NCBI RefSeq assembly: GCF_013393325.1
Contig: NZ_QJRC01000080.1
Span: 248,001 to 312,000 of the forward strand
Source: Pseudomonas hunanensis
GTDB lineage: Bacteria; Pseudomonadota; Gammaproteobacteria; Pseudomonadales; Pseudomonadaceae
Length of the DNA: 64,000 nt
Direction: 5' to 3'
This document shows positions 24,638 to 33,755 of the stretch, in pieces (position 1 is the stretch's first letter; the number at the start of each line of letters is the position of its first letter). Below the pieces are notes generated by a model. That model worked only from the letters and a program-made list of their open reading frames with translations, did no database searches and had not been told where the DNA came from. The position numbers were made by a program, and so were the translations under genes.

Positions 24638-25576
24638 ATGCTGCTTGGCAACGAAGGCGCAGACGCAAACCCGATGGTGTTCAAACTGCGGCACATGGAA
24701 GTGTTCCGGGCGGTGATGCTGACCGGCTCGATCAGCGCGGCGGCCAAGCTGCTTTACGTGTCGCAGCCGGCCGTGAGCAAGCTGATCCAGTACATCGAAG
24801 GGCGCCTGGCCTATCCGCTGTTCGAGCGCATCAACAACCGCCTGGTGCCCACGGCCGAAGCGCAGGTGCTGTTTCGTGAAGTCGAGCGGGTGTACCAGGC
24901 CGCGTTGGAGGTCAATGAATGCGCCCTGGCACTGGGCGCCGGTGGCCAGCGCAAGCTGCGCATTTCGTGCAGCGCGTCGTTGTCGACGGTGGTCATCCCC
25001 ATCGCCCTGGCCCAGCTAAAGCGCGAGTCACCGTCGCTGAACATCGAGTGGCAAACCTCGCTGATGGGCGAAATGCCCAACCAGATACTGTCGAAAAAGG
25101 TCGACCTGTCGATTGCCGCCCTGCCCGTGGTGCACGACCACCTGCATTCGCAGGCGTTCATGCGTGGGCGCATGGTGGTGGTGATGCCGCCCGACCACCC
25201 GCTGGCTGGGCAACCCACGCTGAGCTTGCAACAGTTGGAAGGCCATGCCTTGCTGCTGTTCCGGCCCGACATGCCGTTTGGCAAGCTGCTCGCCGAGCAC
25301 ATCGAGCGCAGCGCAGTGCAGCTGAAATCACTGTTGTCGTTTACCAATGCCAACGAGGCTGTGGCGCTGGTCAAACAAGGCATGGGCATCAGCGTGATCG
25401 ACGAGTTCGTTGCGCAGGACAGCGGGCTGGCGGTGGTGCCATTGGCCGATGAAATTCACTTCGATATCAGCTTTGTCTATTCACGGTTCGAGCCGCCGTC
25501 TCATGCAGCGGTGCATTTGATGCGGGTGTTGCAGGGCCAGGCGCAGAGGCTTGGGAGAGCGGTGGCATCAAGCTGA
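24638..25576 (+). CDS. LysR-family transcriptional regulator, divergent from catabolic operon
   Basis: 312 residues. The HTH begins after a short extension (MVFKLRHMEVFRAVMLTGSI, then SAAAKLLYVSQPAVSKLIQY) and resembles regulators of sugar-acid or opine catabolism. The start at 24638 has GAAGG upstream; an internal ATG at residue 13 is a possible alternative. It is divergent from the amidohydrolase operon, with 148 bases between the starts, the standard layout of LysR with its target. Expect autoregulation and induction by a pathway intermediate. The 3' end overlaps the remnant GntR gene. Confidence 0.9.
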   Translation: MLLGNEGADANPMVFKLRHMEVFRAVMLTGSISAAAKLLYVSQPAVSKLIQYIEGRLAYPLFERINNRLVPTAEAQVLFREVERVYQAALEVNECALALGAGGQRKLRISCSASLSTVVIPIALAQLKRESPSLNIEWQTSLMGEMPNQILSKKVDLSIAALPVVHDHLHSQAFMRGRMVVVMPPDHPLAGQPTLSLQQLEGHALLLFRPDMPFGKLLAEHIERSAVQLKSLLSFTNANEAVALVKQGMGISVIDEFVAQDSGLAVVPLADEIHFDISFVYSRFEPPSHAAVHLMRVLQGQAQRLGRAVASS

Positions 25577-26134
25577 TGCAGATGGGTGCGACCTCTTGTG
25601 GAGGCTGGCCTTGCTGGCGACGGGGCGCGTAGCGCCGCTGTCACCGCTCTCCACCGCATCGATGATCGCCGCGTGCTCCTGCCAGGCGCAATGCTCGCAG
25701 CTGGGCGACTCATATCGGACGATGATCAGCGACGTCATCGGCACAAGCCCGTTGAGAAAACGCGCCAGGGGTACGTTGGCGGCCAGGTGCGCCAGCCTCA
25801 TGTGGAATTCGCCACCCAGGCGGATCGCCGTGCAGCGTTCGCCCTGCTCATGGTGCTGGCGTTCGCGTTCGACCAGCTGGAGGATCTGTGCCGGGCGCGC
25901 GCGCTGGGTGGCCAGGCCGATCAGCGTGGTCTCGGCCAGGCGCCGGGCGCTGAGCACCTGGCGCGCCTGCTCGGGCAAGGCGCTGCCCGGTCGCAGGCGC
26001 TGTTCGAGAATGGCATCGAACAGCCGAGGGTAGATCTGCTCCGCCGACAGGCGGGTTTCGCCGGCACCCAGCAGGGCAGAGAGCGTGGAGCATGTGCGGG
26101 TGCTGATGCCGCTGGGCTGCGACCTGGCGCCGGG
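25568..26134 (-). pseudogene. Remnant of a GntR-family (FCD) regulator lacking most of its HTH
   Basis: The frame reads in order: LSAEQIYPRLFDAILEQRLR, then PGSALPE, then directly QARQVLSARRLAETTLIGLA and the FCD effector core (GGEFHMRLAHLAANVPLARF, MTSLIIVRYESPSCEHC). In intact relatives about 55-60 residues of winged HTH lie between the LPE and the ARQV segments; here they are missing without a frameshift. Upstream an in-frame TAA (26135-26137) follows no plausible start, and the C-terminus runs into a REP-like sequence (SKASLHKRSHPSASA) instead of the last FCD helix. It cannot be a functional DNA-binding regulator. A truncated in-frame ORF from 25978 remains. Confidence 0.8.
25597..25640. 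repeat. REP-like element at the broken end of the GntR remnant
   Basis: The stretch TGTGGAGGCTGGCCTTGCTG followed by GCGACGGGGCGCGTAGCGCC resembles the Pseudomonas REP class 'TGTGGGAGCTGGCTTGCCGGCGATGGG...', with a short GGCGC-GTA-GCGCC stem. It lies within the aberrant C-terminal codons of the GntR remnant, so a REP-associated event may have truncated that gene. Confidence 0.5.
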
Positions 26135-26179
26135 TTACGGGCTATCGTCACCCGGCGCAATGGCTGGCCGCCTGCCGAC

Positions 26180-29100
26180 TCATTCGCGGTGGGCCTGGAC
26201 CATGGTTTCGGTCAGCTCGCGCAGCAGTTCGGCTTCATCTTCCTTGCGACAACGCAGCAGCAGGTCCGCGGCTCTCTGGTAGAGGGTGTTCTCGTTGGGA
26301 TAGCGACCGCTGGCCAGGTTGACGCGTTGCAGCACGCCGTTCAAGCGCCAGGCAAGCCCATCCACATCGCCCACCTCACGCTCCAGTGCGTCGATGTAGA
26401 GCGCTGGCACTGCGGGGCCGGTATAGGCACCCGCTTCGGCCGACGGGTCAGTGAGCGTGTCGAAATATTCGGAGGCGCCCATCCAGCGTTCGGCCAGCCT
26501 TTCGAAGGCCAGTGGCCGTAAACGGCGCAGCCAGGCTCGCCAGAAGGGTTGGTCCACTGCCCAGTGTTCGAGGGCGGAGGCACTCGTGCCCTCGATCACG
26601 GCATCACCCAGGCGTTGCAGGGTCGGCTCATCGAGGTGCGCCAGTTGCGGGAAACGCATGGCCTGCGGTTGCGGCGGCAGGTTCAGCCTCTGTCGTAGCT
26701 GGATACGCGCATGCAGGGCCATCTCCAGTTCGTCGGGGTGATCGCTGACCAGTTCCTGATCGCTGATGCCATCGTCGGGGTGCAGGGCTGGAGCGGGGTT
26801 GTCCCTCGGGTGATGGTCATCGGCCCGCAAGGCCCTGCGTCTGGCCAGGCGAGCCTGATAGAGGGCGCCGACGCGTTCGTCGAGCAGGCGCTGGCGCAGC
26901 AGCGCGCGGGCACTGTCCACGGCAACCTGTTCGTCGGCTTCGGCAGCCGCGGCATGGGCGACCGTCTGCCACACCGTCACTTGCGTCTCGACTTGCTGGA
27001 ACAGCACGATGGCCTGGTCCACGCACTCCTGTGTGGCGTCCTCGAGCAGGTCGTTGATCTGCTGCTGCACCTGCGCCCGGCCCCAGCCGGTATCGGCTTC
27101 GCCTTCTTGCGTGCTGGACAGCATTTCGACCACGTGTTGCATGCGCTGGCGCATCTGGGCTGGGGCGTCCAGGAAGTCCTGTGTATCGGGCAGCCGTTCG
27201 AGTAGGTTGTAGAGCGGCTGCCACTGTGGATCGTCAGCCGTTTCGGCAATGTGCAAACGCAACGACTCAGGCCAGTCGGCGGCCCAAGGGTTGGCCTGTG
27301 CAAGGGCTGGGAGGGTGGTGAAGCCGGCCTGTTCGAGATTGGCCAGGGCCGCTTCGTCGAAAGGATTGCCGTTGAAGGAATAGGCAATGCCTTCGAGGTG
27401 ATCGCGTACCGCGCGGGCAAAGGCTGTCTGGCTCAGGTCGGGGGTAACGGCGAGCTCGTTGGCGCTCAGGTCCAGCTGGCGCAGCACCAGAGGCTCCTGG
27501 TTCATGAGGGCCTCGAGCCCCGCCGGCCATTGGCTGATGTTGGTCAGTTCCAGGTCCAGTCGCTGCAGGCGTGTCCAGCCGCTCAAGTCGGGGGCCAGGG
27601 CCAGCGGGTTTTCGTACAGCGACAGCATCTCCAGACGGTTGAGCCCGGCCAGTGCGGTACGTGCGGCCTCATCCAGCACGATCGCGTTCTGAGCCAGGCT
27701 CAACCCGATCAAGGCCGGCCAGCGTTGCAGGGCCTGAAAGTGTTCGGCGGTCATGATCAGGTGGTTGAGGTCGGCCTGGAACCAGGCCAGCGACGGCAGG
27801 GCGCTGAGGCGCTCGAGCGTAGTCACCGAGAGGGTGTGAATGCCATCGGTGAGGTTGAGCCGTTGCAAGTGGGGCATACGTTCGAGCAGCGCGAGGCTTT
27901 CCTCCCCGTCCAGGTCAATGTTGTTTTCCGAGATATCCAGTGCCTGCAGTTCGTGCATCTCGGCCAATGCCTGGGGCAGGCGGCTGAGGCTGTTTTCCGC
28001 CAGGTCAAGCAGGCGCAGGCCGGGAAAGGCTTCGAGAAACGCGTTCAGGCCGGGCATGTCTGGGGTGTTGAGACCGTTGAGGTTGAGCAGGCGAACGTGA
28101 GGCAGGCCTATGGGCAAAGCGGGTACGCTGGTCAGGCCATGCCCCTCCAGCACCAGGTTGATATCGTCGATGTTGTCGTGCGGCCCTTCTGCGCTTTCCC
28201 GGCGCCACGCACTGCGAATGCGTTGCGCGAAGGTTTCGCGCAATCCATGTTGCTGTTCCTGCGCACCGGGCAGGAGGCCCTCGGGGGCGTGTACCCAGCG
28301 TTGCAGTACGCTGTCGAGTCGGCGGTAGTCCACCAGCAGTCGCGACAGCATGCGACCGAACGCGCCGGCAGACGGGCCGGCCTGGTGGCGCAGGCGCTGG
28401 CGCAGCATCTCCCGGTCGCCTTGCGGTGTGGCCGGGAACAGTTGATCGAACAGCTCGTCTTCAGTCCAGTAAGCGCGTCCTCGGCCACTGAGGCGATAGC
28501 CGATACGACGATCACCGGGTAGGCGGGTGGGCAGTCGGTACATCGGTCGAACCGGTGTCATGCCTAGGTCCAGAGCGGCTTGCCGACGGTCACGGGCGGC
28601 CAGTTCGAACAGGTTGTCGCGCAGCTTGCCCTGCTCATGGATCAGCAGCCCGAGTGCGTCACGTTCGCTGTCGGGCAACGCCTGCAGCATCGCGCGGTAT
28701 ACATCGCTGCGCCCCGCCAGCTCGTTGCCGAACGCGTCATGGGGGGTATATCCATCGGCGTTGCGCACCAGGGTCTTGGTGGGCAGCCCTTGCTCGCCTG
28801 TGCTGGCGAGCAGCCGCCCCCTGAGGTTCGAGTCGCGCAGTTCGAGGCGCAGCTTGCCGCGCCATCCAGGCAGACGCCGTAACGCGGCGAATGCCAGGGC
28901 ATCGCGGTCGGTGGTGGCGCCGTTGCCATGGTGGAAGCGGGCAAGGGCCTTGCCGATGCGGCTTTCACGCAGGTACAGCCGTGCGGTCTCGGCCAGCCGC
29001 AAGGGCAAGCGCCCCGATTGCTGTAGCCGGGCGATGTCGCTGGCCGACGCCTGGGCGAGGATCTCCGAGCGGCTCGCCTGGGTGAGCGATGGGAAGTCGC

Positions 29101-31006
29101 GAGCCAGGATGGCGGTCAACGGCTGTTCGTTGGCCGGGACGCCGATCGGGTGTGCGCCGAGAGCTTCGAGGCTTTCGAGCAGCAACGCGGGGGTTGGTCT
29201 GTGATCCAGCAACACTCGGCGCAGCGCTGCGGCATCGTAGCCGCTGCATTGCAACGCTTTGCCGAGGGTTTGCGCATCCAGGCCTTGGGCAGCGGGGCCC
29301 AGGTGTTCGAGCAGGGTGTCGGCCTGCCAGTCCAAGGGGCGATCGTGTTCGAACAGCCATGTGCCCTGGCCGTTGCCGAGCAGTGTAGGCTGGTGCCGCT
29401 GTCCCCGGACCGATGGCAGGCGAGCGGTGCCGTCTGTGACCTGTTCGAGCGGCAGCGCCTGCCCGTCGCGCTCGAACCATGGCTTGCCCTCCCACAGGTA
29501 CAGGCCTCGGCCATCACGGGCCTGGCCGAGTGGCCAGGGCCGGGGGCGGGAAAAGGGTGTCAGCTCACCGGACCACAGTCGCTGTTCACCGTCGGTGCCT
29601 ACTGGTTGCCAGCTGTGCAAGATGCCCTGAGGTTCGATGAAGCGTCCCGCGGCGCCTAGGGCGGCGAACTGTGCAAGGCTTGCCAGCACGTCGAACAGGT
29701 GACCGATCGCGGCATCGGCATCGCCTTCGTTGGCGGCGTGCACGCCGTCGAGGAATTCGTCGACCACCTGCGCACCGCCGATGACCAGCATCACCTCGCC
29801 CAGACCGGGCACGAAGAATCCCGCCAGGTTGAGCACGGTCAGGCCGACGCCCAGCCAGCTCTGGATGCGGGCCAACTGGGCATCGGCATCACGTTGGGCG
29901 ACTGGAACGGCCAGGATGGCGGCATCCTGCATGCGTCGCTCGACCTCGATGCGCGCGTACTCGACGAAGCCATCCCTAGGCCACGGCGTGAAGGTGATGT
30001 CCAGCCTCGCGTTCTTGTCGAGGGTTTCCTGCCAGAGGTCGGTAGTGGCAGGAAACACGCGTTTGAGCCAGCTGAAGCGTTCGCCTTTCTCCAGCACGGG
30101 AGCAGATGGATGCAGCTCGGCATATGGGTAGCGCGGGTACAGGATCTGACGCAGCCGTGCGCTGAAAAGAGGTTGCTCGGCAAGACAGACAAAGCGAGTG
30201 AAGTACTCGCGCTCCTCTTGCTGCCACAGCATCTGGGTGAGCGCCGTGCTCGCGGCCTGCGCTGAGGGGTACTGGCGCAGTGGCTGACCAGGATGACCTG
30301 GCAGATACAGCAGGCATCGCTCGACAGCATCGCGCGGTGCGAGGCGGACCAGCATAGGGCCATGCAAGGGGATGCCGAACAGGCTGAGGAAGCCGCATTG
30401 CAACTGACTGCGTGCTGATTCGGCTAGACCGGCGAATATCGTTTCACCCATCAGTGCACCCTCGGCATCCAGATGCCCTTGCAGCGTAGCCTGGGTCAGC
30501 TCGGCAGCGAAGGTGGCCCGGGCGTACTGGCGCACCAGGTCGCGAAAACCGTCGGTATCTATATGGTCGCCCAGGTGATAGCGATAGCGCTGACCGAGGT
30601 CGAGATTGCGTACGCCGCTGACGAAGGTGGCCGCTTGTTCGCCCGAGCGCTTTTCAAGGCGGGTGGCCGAGTCGTACAGGGTGACGCGAGCGCCGGCATC
30701 GAAGTTCTGCAAGGCTGCCTCGAGCCAGCTATGGCCGTTGCCATCACTCCACACCCGAGCTTGGTCGACCTTGGGCAGCACCTGGTCCGGGAACCAGCGC
30801 TGCAGGGCTTGCTCCAGCAGCGGGCGGCAGAAGGTCTCGATGCTTTGCACCGGCGCCAGCGCCTCGCGCAGGCGGCGCATCGCGGCATGGCTCTGCCTGA
30901 CGCGCTGCTTGAGCAACTGGCGCTCGGCCGTGGACGCCTGCGCGAACCAGGAAGGCATGCGCGTGTGAATGAAGGACAAATGCGGGGACAAGGGGGGCTG
31001 GGTCAT
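26180..31006 (-). CDS. Giant leucine-rich-repeat protein with DUF6543-like N-terminus and NEL-type E3 ligase C-terminus
   Basis: 1608 residues, start ATG 31006 behind GGAG. The N-terminal ~900 residues look like the DUF6543 (dermonecrotic-toxin-like) region of Pseudomonas effectors, including a hydrophobic pair near 380-412 (LGVGLTVLNLAGFFVPGLGE). Leucine-rich repeats span about 965-1190 (LRLLDLAENSLSRLPQALAE, LQALDISENNIDL, LEMLSLYENPLAL). The C-terminal ~380 residues are alpha-helical with Cys1328 in ECVDQ, matching the Cys-x-Asp catalytic motif of the NEL E3 ubiquitin ligases (IpaH, SspH, SlrP). No signal peptide. The family is known; secretion here and the host target are unknown, and no type III or VI genes are in the window. 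Transcribed alone. NEL assignment rests on motif and order, so moderately sure. Confidence 0.82.
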   Translation of the reverse strand: MTQPPLSPHLSFIHTRMPSWFAQASTAERQLLKQRVRQSHAAMRRLREALAPVQSIETFCRPLLEQALQRWFPDQVLPKVDQARVWSDGNGHSWLEAALQNFDAGARVTLYDSATRLEKRSGEQAATFVSGVRNLDLGQRYRYHLGDHIDTDGFRDLVRQYARATFAAELTQATLQGHLDAEGALMGETIFAGLAESARSQLQCGFLSLFGIPLHGPMLVRLAPRDAVERCLLYLPGHPGQPLRQYPSAQAASTALTQMLWQQEEREYFTRFVCLAEQPLFSARLRQILYPRYPYAELHPSAPVLEKGERFSWLKRVFPATTDLWQETLDKNARLDITFTPWPRDGFVEYARIEVERRMQDAAILAVPVAQRDADAQLARIQSWLGVGLTVLNLAGFFVPGLGEVMLVIGGAQVVDEFLDGVHAANEGDADAAIGHLFDVLASLAQFAALGAAGRFIEPQGILHSWQPVGTDGEQRLWSGELTPFSRPRPWPLGQARDGRGLYLWEGKPWFERDGQALPLEQVTDGTARLPSVRGQRHQPTLLGNGQGTWLFEHDRPLDWQADTLLEHLGPAAQGLDAQTLGKALQCSGYDAAALRRVLLDHRPTPALLLESLEALGAHPIGVPANEQPLTAILARDFPSLTQASRSEILAQASASDIARLQQSGRLPLRLAETARLYLRESRIGKALARFHHGNGATTDRDALAFAALRRLPGWRGKLRLELRDSNLRGRLLASTGEQGLPTKTLVRNADGYTPHDAFGNELAGRSDVYRAMLQALPDSERDALGLLIHEQGKLRDNLFELAARDRRQAALDLGMTPVRPMYRLPTRLPGDRRIGYRLSGRGRAYWTEDELFDQLFPATPQGDREMLRQRLRHQAGPSAGAFGRMLSRLLVDYRRLDSVLQRWVHAPEGLLPGAQEQQHGLRETFAQRIRSAWRRESAEGPHDNIDDINLVLEGHGLTSVPALPIGLPHVRLLNLNGLNTPDMPGLNAFLEAFPGLRLLDLAENSLSRLPQALAEMHELQALDISENNIDLDGEESLALLERMPHLQRLNLTDGIHTLSVTTLERLSALPSLAWFQADLNHLIMTAEHFQALQRWPALIGLSLAQNAIVLDEAARTALAGLNRLEMLSLYENPLALAPDLSGWTRLQRLDLELTNISQWPAGLEALMNQEPLVLRQLDLSANELAVTPDLSQTAFARAVRDHLEGIAYSFNGNPFDEAALANLEQAGFTTLPALAQANPWAADWPESLRLHIAETADDPQWQPLYNLLERLPDTQDFLDAPAQMRQRMQHVVEMLSSTQEGEADTGWGRAQVQQQINDLLEDATQECVDQAIVLFQQVETQVTVWQTVAHAAAAEADEQVAVDSARALLRQRLLDERVGALYQARLARRRALRADDHHPRDNPAPALHPDDGISDQELVSDHPDELEMALHARIQLRQRLNLPPQPQAMRFPQLAHLDEPTLQRLGDAVIEGTSASALEHWAVDQPFWRAWLRRLRPLAFERLAERWMGASEYFDTLTDPSAEAGAYTGPAVPALYIDALEREVGDVDGLAWRLNGVLQRVNLASGRYPNENTLYQRAADLLLRCRKEDEAELLRELTETMVQAHRE

Positions 31007-31252
31007 CGTCGTTGCTCCATTTCGGGGAGTACAGAGGCTAATGACCCAGGGCCCTGTGGTCGGGCTACATAATTGATGCCCATCCGGTGGCCGTGTGTTT
31101 CACACCTGTGATGCCGTGCTTTTCACCGAGGCCAACTCCGGATGGGCCACCAGCTTGAGGACTTTGGCTGGCCCACGCTTGTGATTCGAGATCAGAGTGG
31201 CATTCAGCTGGCCATTCACCGCTCTCACTCCAGATTCTAATCCCTCCTCAAA

Positions 31253-31271
31253 ACACAAGGCCGCTCCCACA
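31253..31271. repeat. Single REP half (relic)
   Basis: ACACAAGGCCGCTCCCACA equals the right arm of the REPINs found at 40.5, 56.3 and 59.9 kb. No left arm is nearby. The surrounding 280-bp space (31007-31286) between the LRR gene and the receptor gene otherwise shows only the LRR gene's ribosome site and no clear terminator. Confidence 0.45.
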
Positions 31272-31286
31272 TGGACCGTACAGGGC

Positions 31287-33689
31287 TTAAAAACCTACTG
31301 TGGCCGACAGCAAGTAGGTGCGCGGTGTGGAAAGGGTCAAGCCGGGCTCACTGTCATCCGAAGCCCCCGCCGAGCTCCAGTAACGGTCATCCAGCACATT
31401 CTCGACACTGGCACGCAAGGTCACCTCGGCAGCATCCACCTTGAAGGCATAGCGCGCCCCCAGGTCATACCGCTCCCAGCCGTCGATCTGCTTGCTGTTG
31501 TTCTGGTCCAGGTACTGCGAACTGGAATGAATGCCCCGCGCCGTCAGGGTTAGGCCGTTCACGCCCGGCACATCCCACTCGGCACCGAGATTGACGTTGT
31601 ATTCGGGCGTCGCTGGCGCGCGGTTGCCATCGAAGGCGCCACCCACGGTATCGGTAAGCTCGCTGTCGATGTACATCACCCCACCCAGTACGCGCACCCC
31701 CTGTACAGGCTCACCAAACACACTCAGCTCGATCCCACGGTTGTCGCGCTTGCCGTTGGGGCCGAACACCCGCGAGGTGGCGTTGGTTTCGTAGGCCGGC
31801 TGGCGAATGCGGAAGGCGCTGGCTGTGAACGCCACCGGGCCAAAATCGTACTTGGCTCCTACCTCAACCTGGCGGCTGGTGAACGGCGGGAAAATCTGGT
31901 CCTCGTTGATCGAGGTCGATGGCGCGATCTTGCCTTGGCTCAGGCCCTCCATGTAGTTGGCGTACAACGACAGCTGGTCGGTCACCTTGAGCAACACGCC
32001 ACCCGACGGTGAGACCTTTTCTTCGTCATAGGCCGTGTCGCCTTTGATGCCGTCGCTCCAGTCATCCACCTGCACCCGCTGCCAGCGCGCCCCCAGGGTC
32101 AGCAGCAGACGGTCGGCGAAAAAGCCCAGCGTGTCGGCCAGGGCCACGCCGGAGAAGCGGTTCTCCGTGTAAACCTGCGGGTCGATGCGGGTTGGCGTAC
32201 CCGGTGTCGGGGTAGCAACCGGGTTGTAGAGGTTGCTCGGCGCCGAGGCATAACGCGCACCGCCGTTGGTGAAGTCCATGTAGAAATAGCTGGCGGCCAG
32301 GTTCAGCTCATGGCTGACCGGCCCGGTATGAAACCAGCTGCGCAGGCCGGCCATGGCGGTGCGCACCGATTCGTCGCGAGTGAAATCGCGCGGCTGAACG
32401 GTGAAATCGCCGGCATCGTTGGTAATAGACACGTTGTGGCGCAGGAAGTCATGGTTACTCTTGCGCGCGCCGACTGCCCCATAGGCCAGCAGCGATTCGC
32501 TGATATCGTACTCGGCGTTCAGCGCACCGAAGGTGTCGTTGGTGCGCGCCTTGCTCCAGGCCTGAGCGTAGTTGTGGCGTACGTCATTGGCATCCGGCAC
32601 CTTGGCATTCGCACCCACCAGCACACGCTCCTGCGGCGCGTCGGTATCACGCTCGGTATGCCCGAGGTCCGCTGAAAGCCGCAGCCGCTCGCCGCGAAAA
32701 TCCAGGCCCAGCACGGCCATTTCGCGATCGACGCGCTGGTGGTCCCATTCGGTGTCACCGGCCTGCTTCACCCCATTGAAACGCACGCCGAACTGCTGCC
32801 CTTCACCAAAGCGTCGACCAACGTCCACGGCGCCACCTGCCTGCCCAGCCGACGCATAGCTGCCGGTGAACGCGGTGATCGGCTTGTCGCCGGCCCGCTT
32901 GGGCTGCACATTGATCCCGCCGCCCACGCTGCCACGGGGCGAAATGCCGTTGATCAACTGGCTGGGGCCTTTGATGATGTCGACCCGGTCGGCCATTTCC
33001 ATGTCGATCGAGTAGGTCGGCAAGATGCCGTATAGGCCGTTGTACGCCACATCACTGTTGAACAGGCTGAAGCCGCGAATGGTGAACTGCTCGAAACGCC
33101 CACCCGCCGGGTTGGTCGCGCGCACCGAGGGATCACTGGCAATCAACTCACCCAAGGTACGTGCCTGCTGGTTCTTCACCAGCTCGCTGGTGTAGCTGGT
33201 GATGCTGAATGGGGTTTCCATGAAATCACGCGAACCCAGCAGGCCTTGAGCGCCCTGGCGCGCCACCTGGCCACCGGCGTATGGCTGCGTTTCGCTACCT
33301 GCAGCCAAGCCGCCGACGATGCTGGTCGGGGCGATTTCCAGTGCGCCGCTGGACTGTGTTAGTACCAGGGTGAAGGCGCCCTCACCCACCGGCATCAACT
33401 GCAAACCGCTGTCGCGCAGCAGCTGCAAGAAGCCCTCTTCGACACTGTAGTTACCGGACAGGCCGCTGCTGTGCCGGCCCTGGACCAGTGCCGGGTCCAG
33501 CGATAGGCTGACACCGGCCTGGTCGGCGAAGTGGGTCAACGCGGTGCCCAGGCTGGCGGGTGCTACCTGGTAGGTACGCCGGGCAGGCTCATCGGCCCAC
33601 GCCGGTGCACACAACAACAGGCTCATCGCAAACAACGGATGTGCTGCGCGCGCCAGTGGGCGCGGGCGGCAAGACTTTACTGCAGGCAT
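31287..33689 (-). CDS. TonB-dependent siderophore receptor with signalling (STN) domain
   Basis: 800 residues. A signal peptide ends near PAWA. An STN/secretin domain follows (about 38-105: YQVAPASLGTALTHFADQAG), which contacts the FecR-like anti-sigma protein. The plug starts after the TonB-box region (LEIAPTSIVGG) with FMETPFSITSYTSELVKNQQ, followed by the barrel, ending TVGF with terminal Phe. Ferric-siderophore uptake with transcriptional signalling is expected. From memory the KT2440 counterpart is annotated as a ferrioxamine receptor; I cannot confirm the ligand. It follows the fecI/fecR pair on the same strand after 66 bases. Confidence 0.92.
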   Translation of the reverse strand: MPAVKSCRPRPLARAAHPLFAMSLLLCAPAWADEPARRTYQVAPASLGTALTHFADQAGVSLSLDPALVQGRHSSGLSGNYSVEEGFLQLLRDSGLQLMPVGEGAFTLVLTQSSGALEIAPTSIVGGLAAGSETQPYAGGQVARQGAQGLLGSRDFMETPFSITSYTSELVKNQQARTLGELIASDPSVRATNPAGGRFEQFTIRGFSLFNSDVAYNGLYGILPTYSIDMEMADRVDIIKGPSQLINGISPRGSVGGGINVQPKRAGDKPITAFTGSYASAGQAGGAVDVGRRFGEGQQFGVRFNGVKQAGDTEWDHQRVDREMAVLGLDFRGERLRLSADLGHTERDTDAPQERVLVGANAKVPDANDVRHNYAQAWSKARTNDTFGALNAEYDISESLLAYGAVGARKSNHDFLRHNVSITNDAGDFTVQPRDFTRDESVRTAMAGLRSWFHTGPVSHELNLAASYFYMDFTNGGARYASAPSNLYNPVATPTPGTPTRIDPQVYTENRFSGVALADTLGFFADRLLLTLGARWQRVQVDDWSDGIKGDTAYDEEKVSPSGGVLLKVTDQLSLYANYMEGLSQGKIAPSTSINEDQIFPPFTSRQVEVGAKYDFGPVAFTASAFRIRQPAYETNATSRVFGPNGKRDNRGIELSVFGEPVQGVRVLGGVMYIDSELTDTVGGAFDGNRAPATPEYNVNLGAEWDVPGVNGLTLTARGIHSSSQYLDQNNSKQIDGWERYDLGARYAFKVDAAEVTLRASVENVLDDRYWSSAGASDDSEPGLTLSTPRTYLLSATVGF

Positions 33690-33755
33690 CGAACAAGGCT
33701 CCCCTTTATTTTCTCATACCGGTAATGACCGGCGAGTGAAAAAAAGGGGACAGCC

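Noticed and set aside
26180..31006. The giant protein as a Tc/insecticidal toxin or adhesin
   Set aside because: No Rhs, SpvB or autotransporter features; repeats are leucine-rich and the C-terminus carries the NEL-like Cys-x-Asp.
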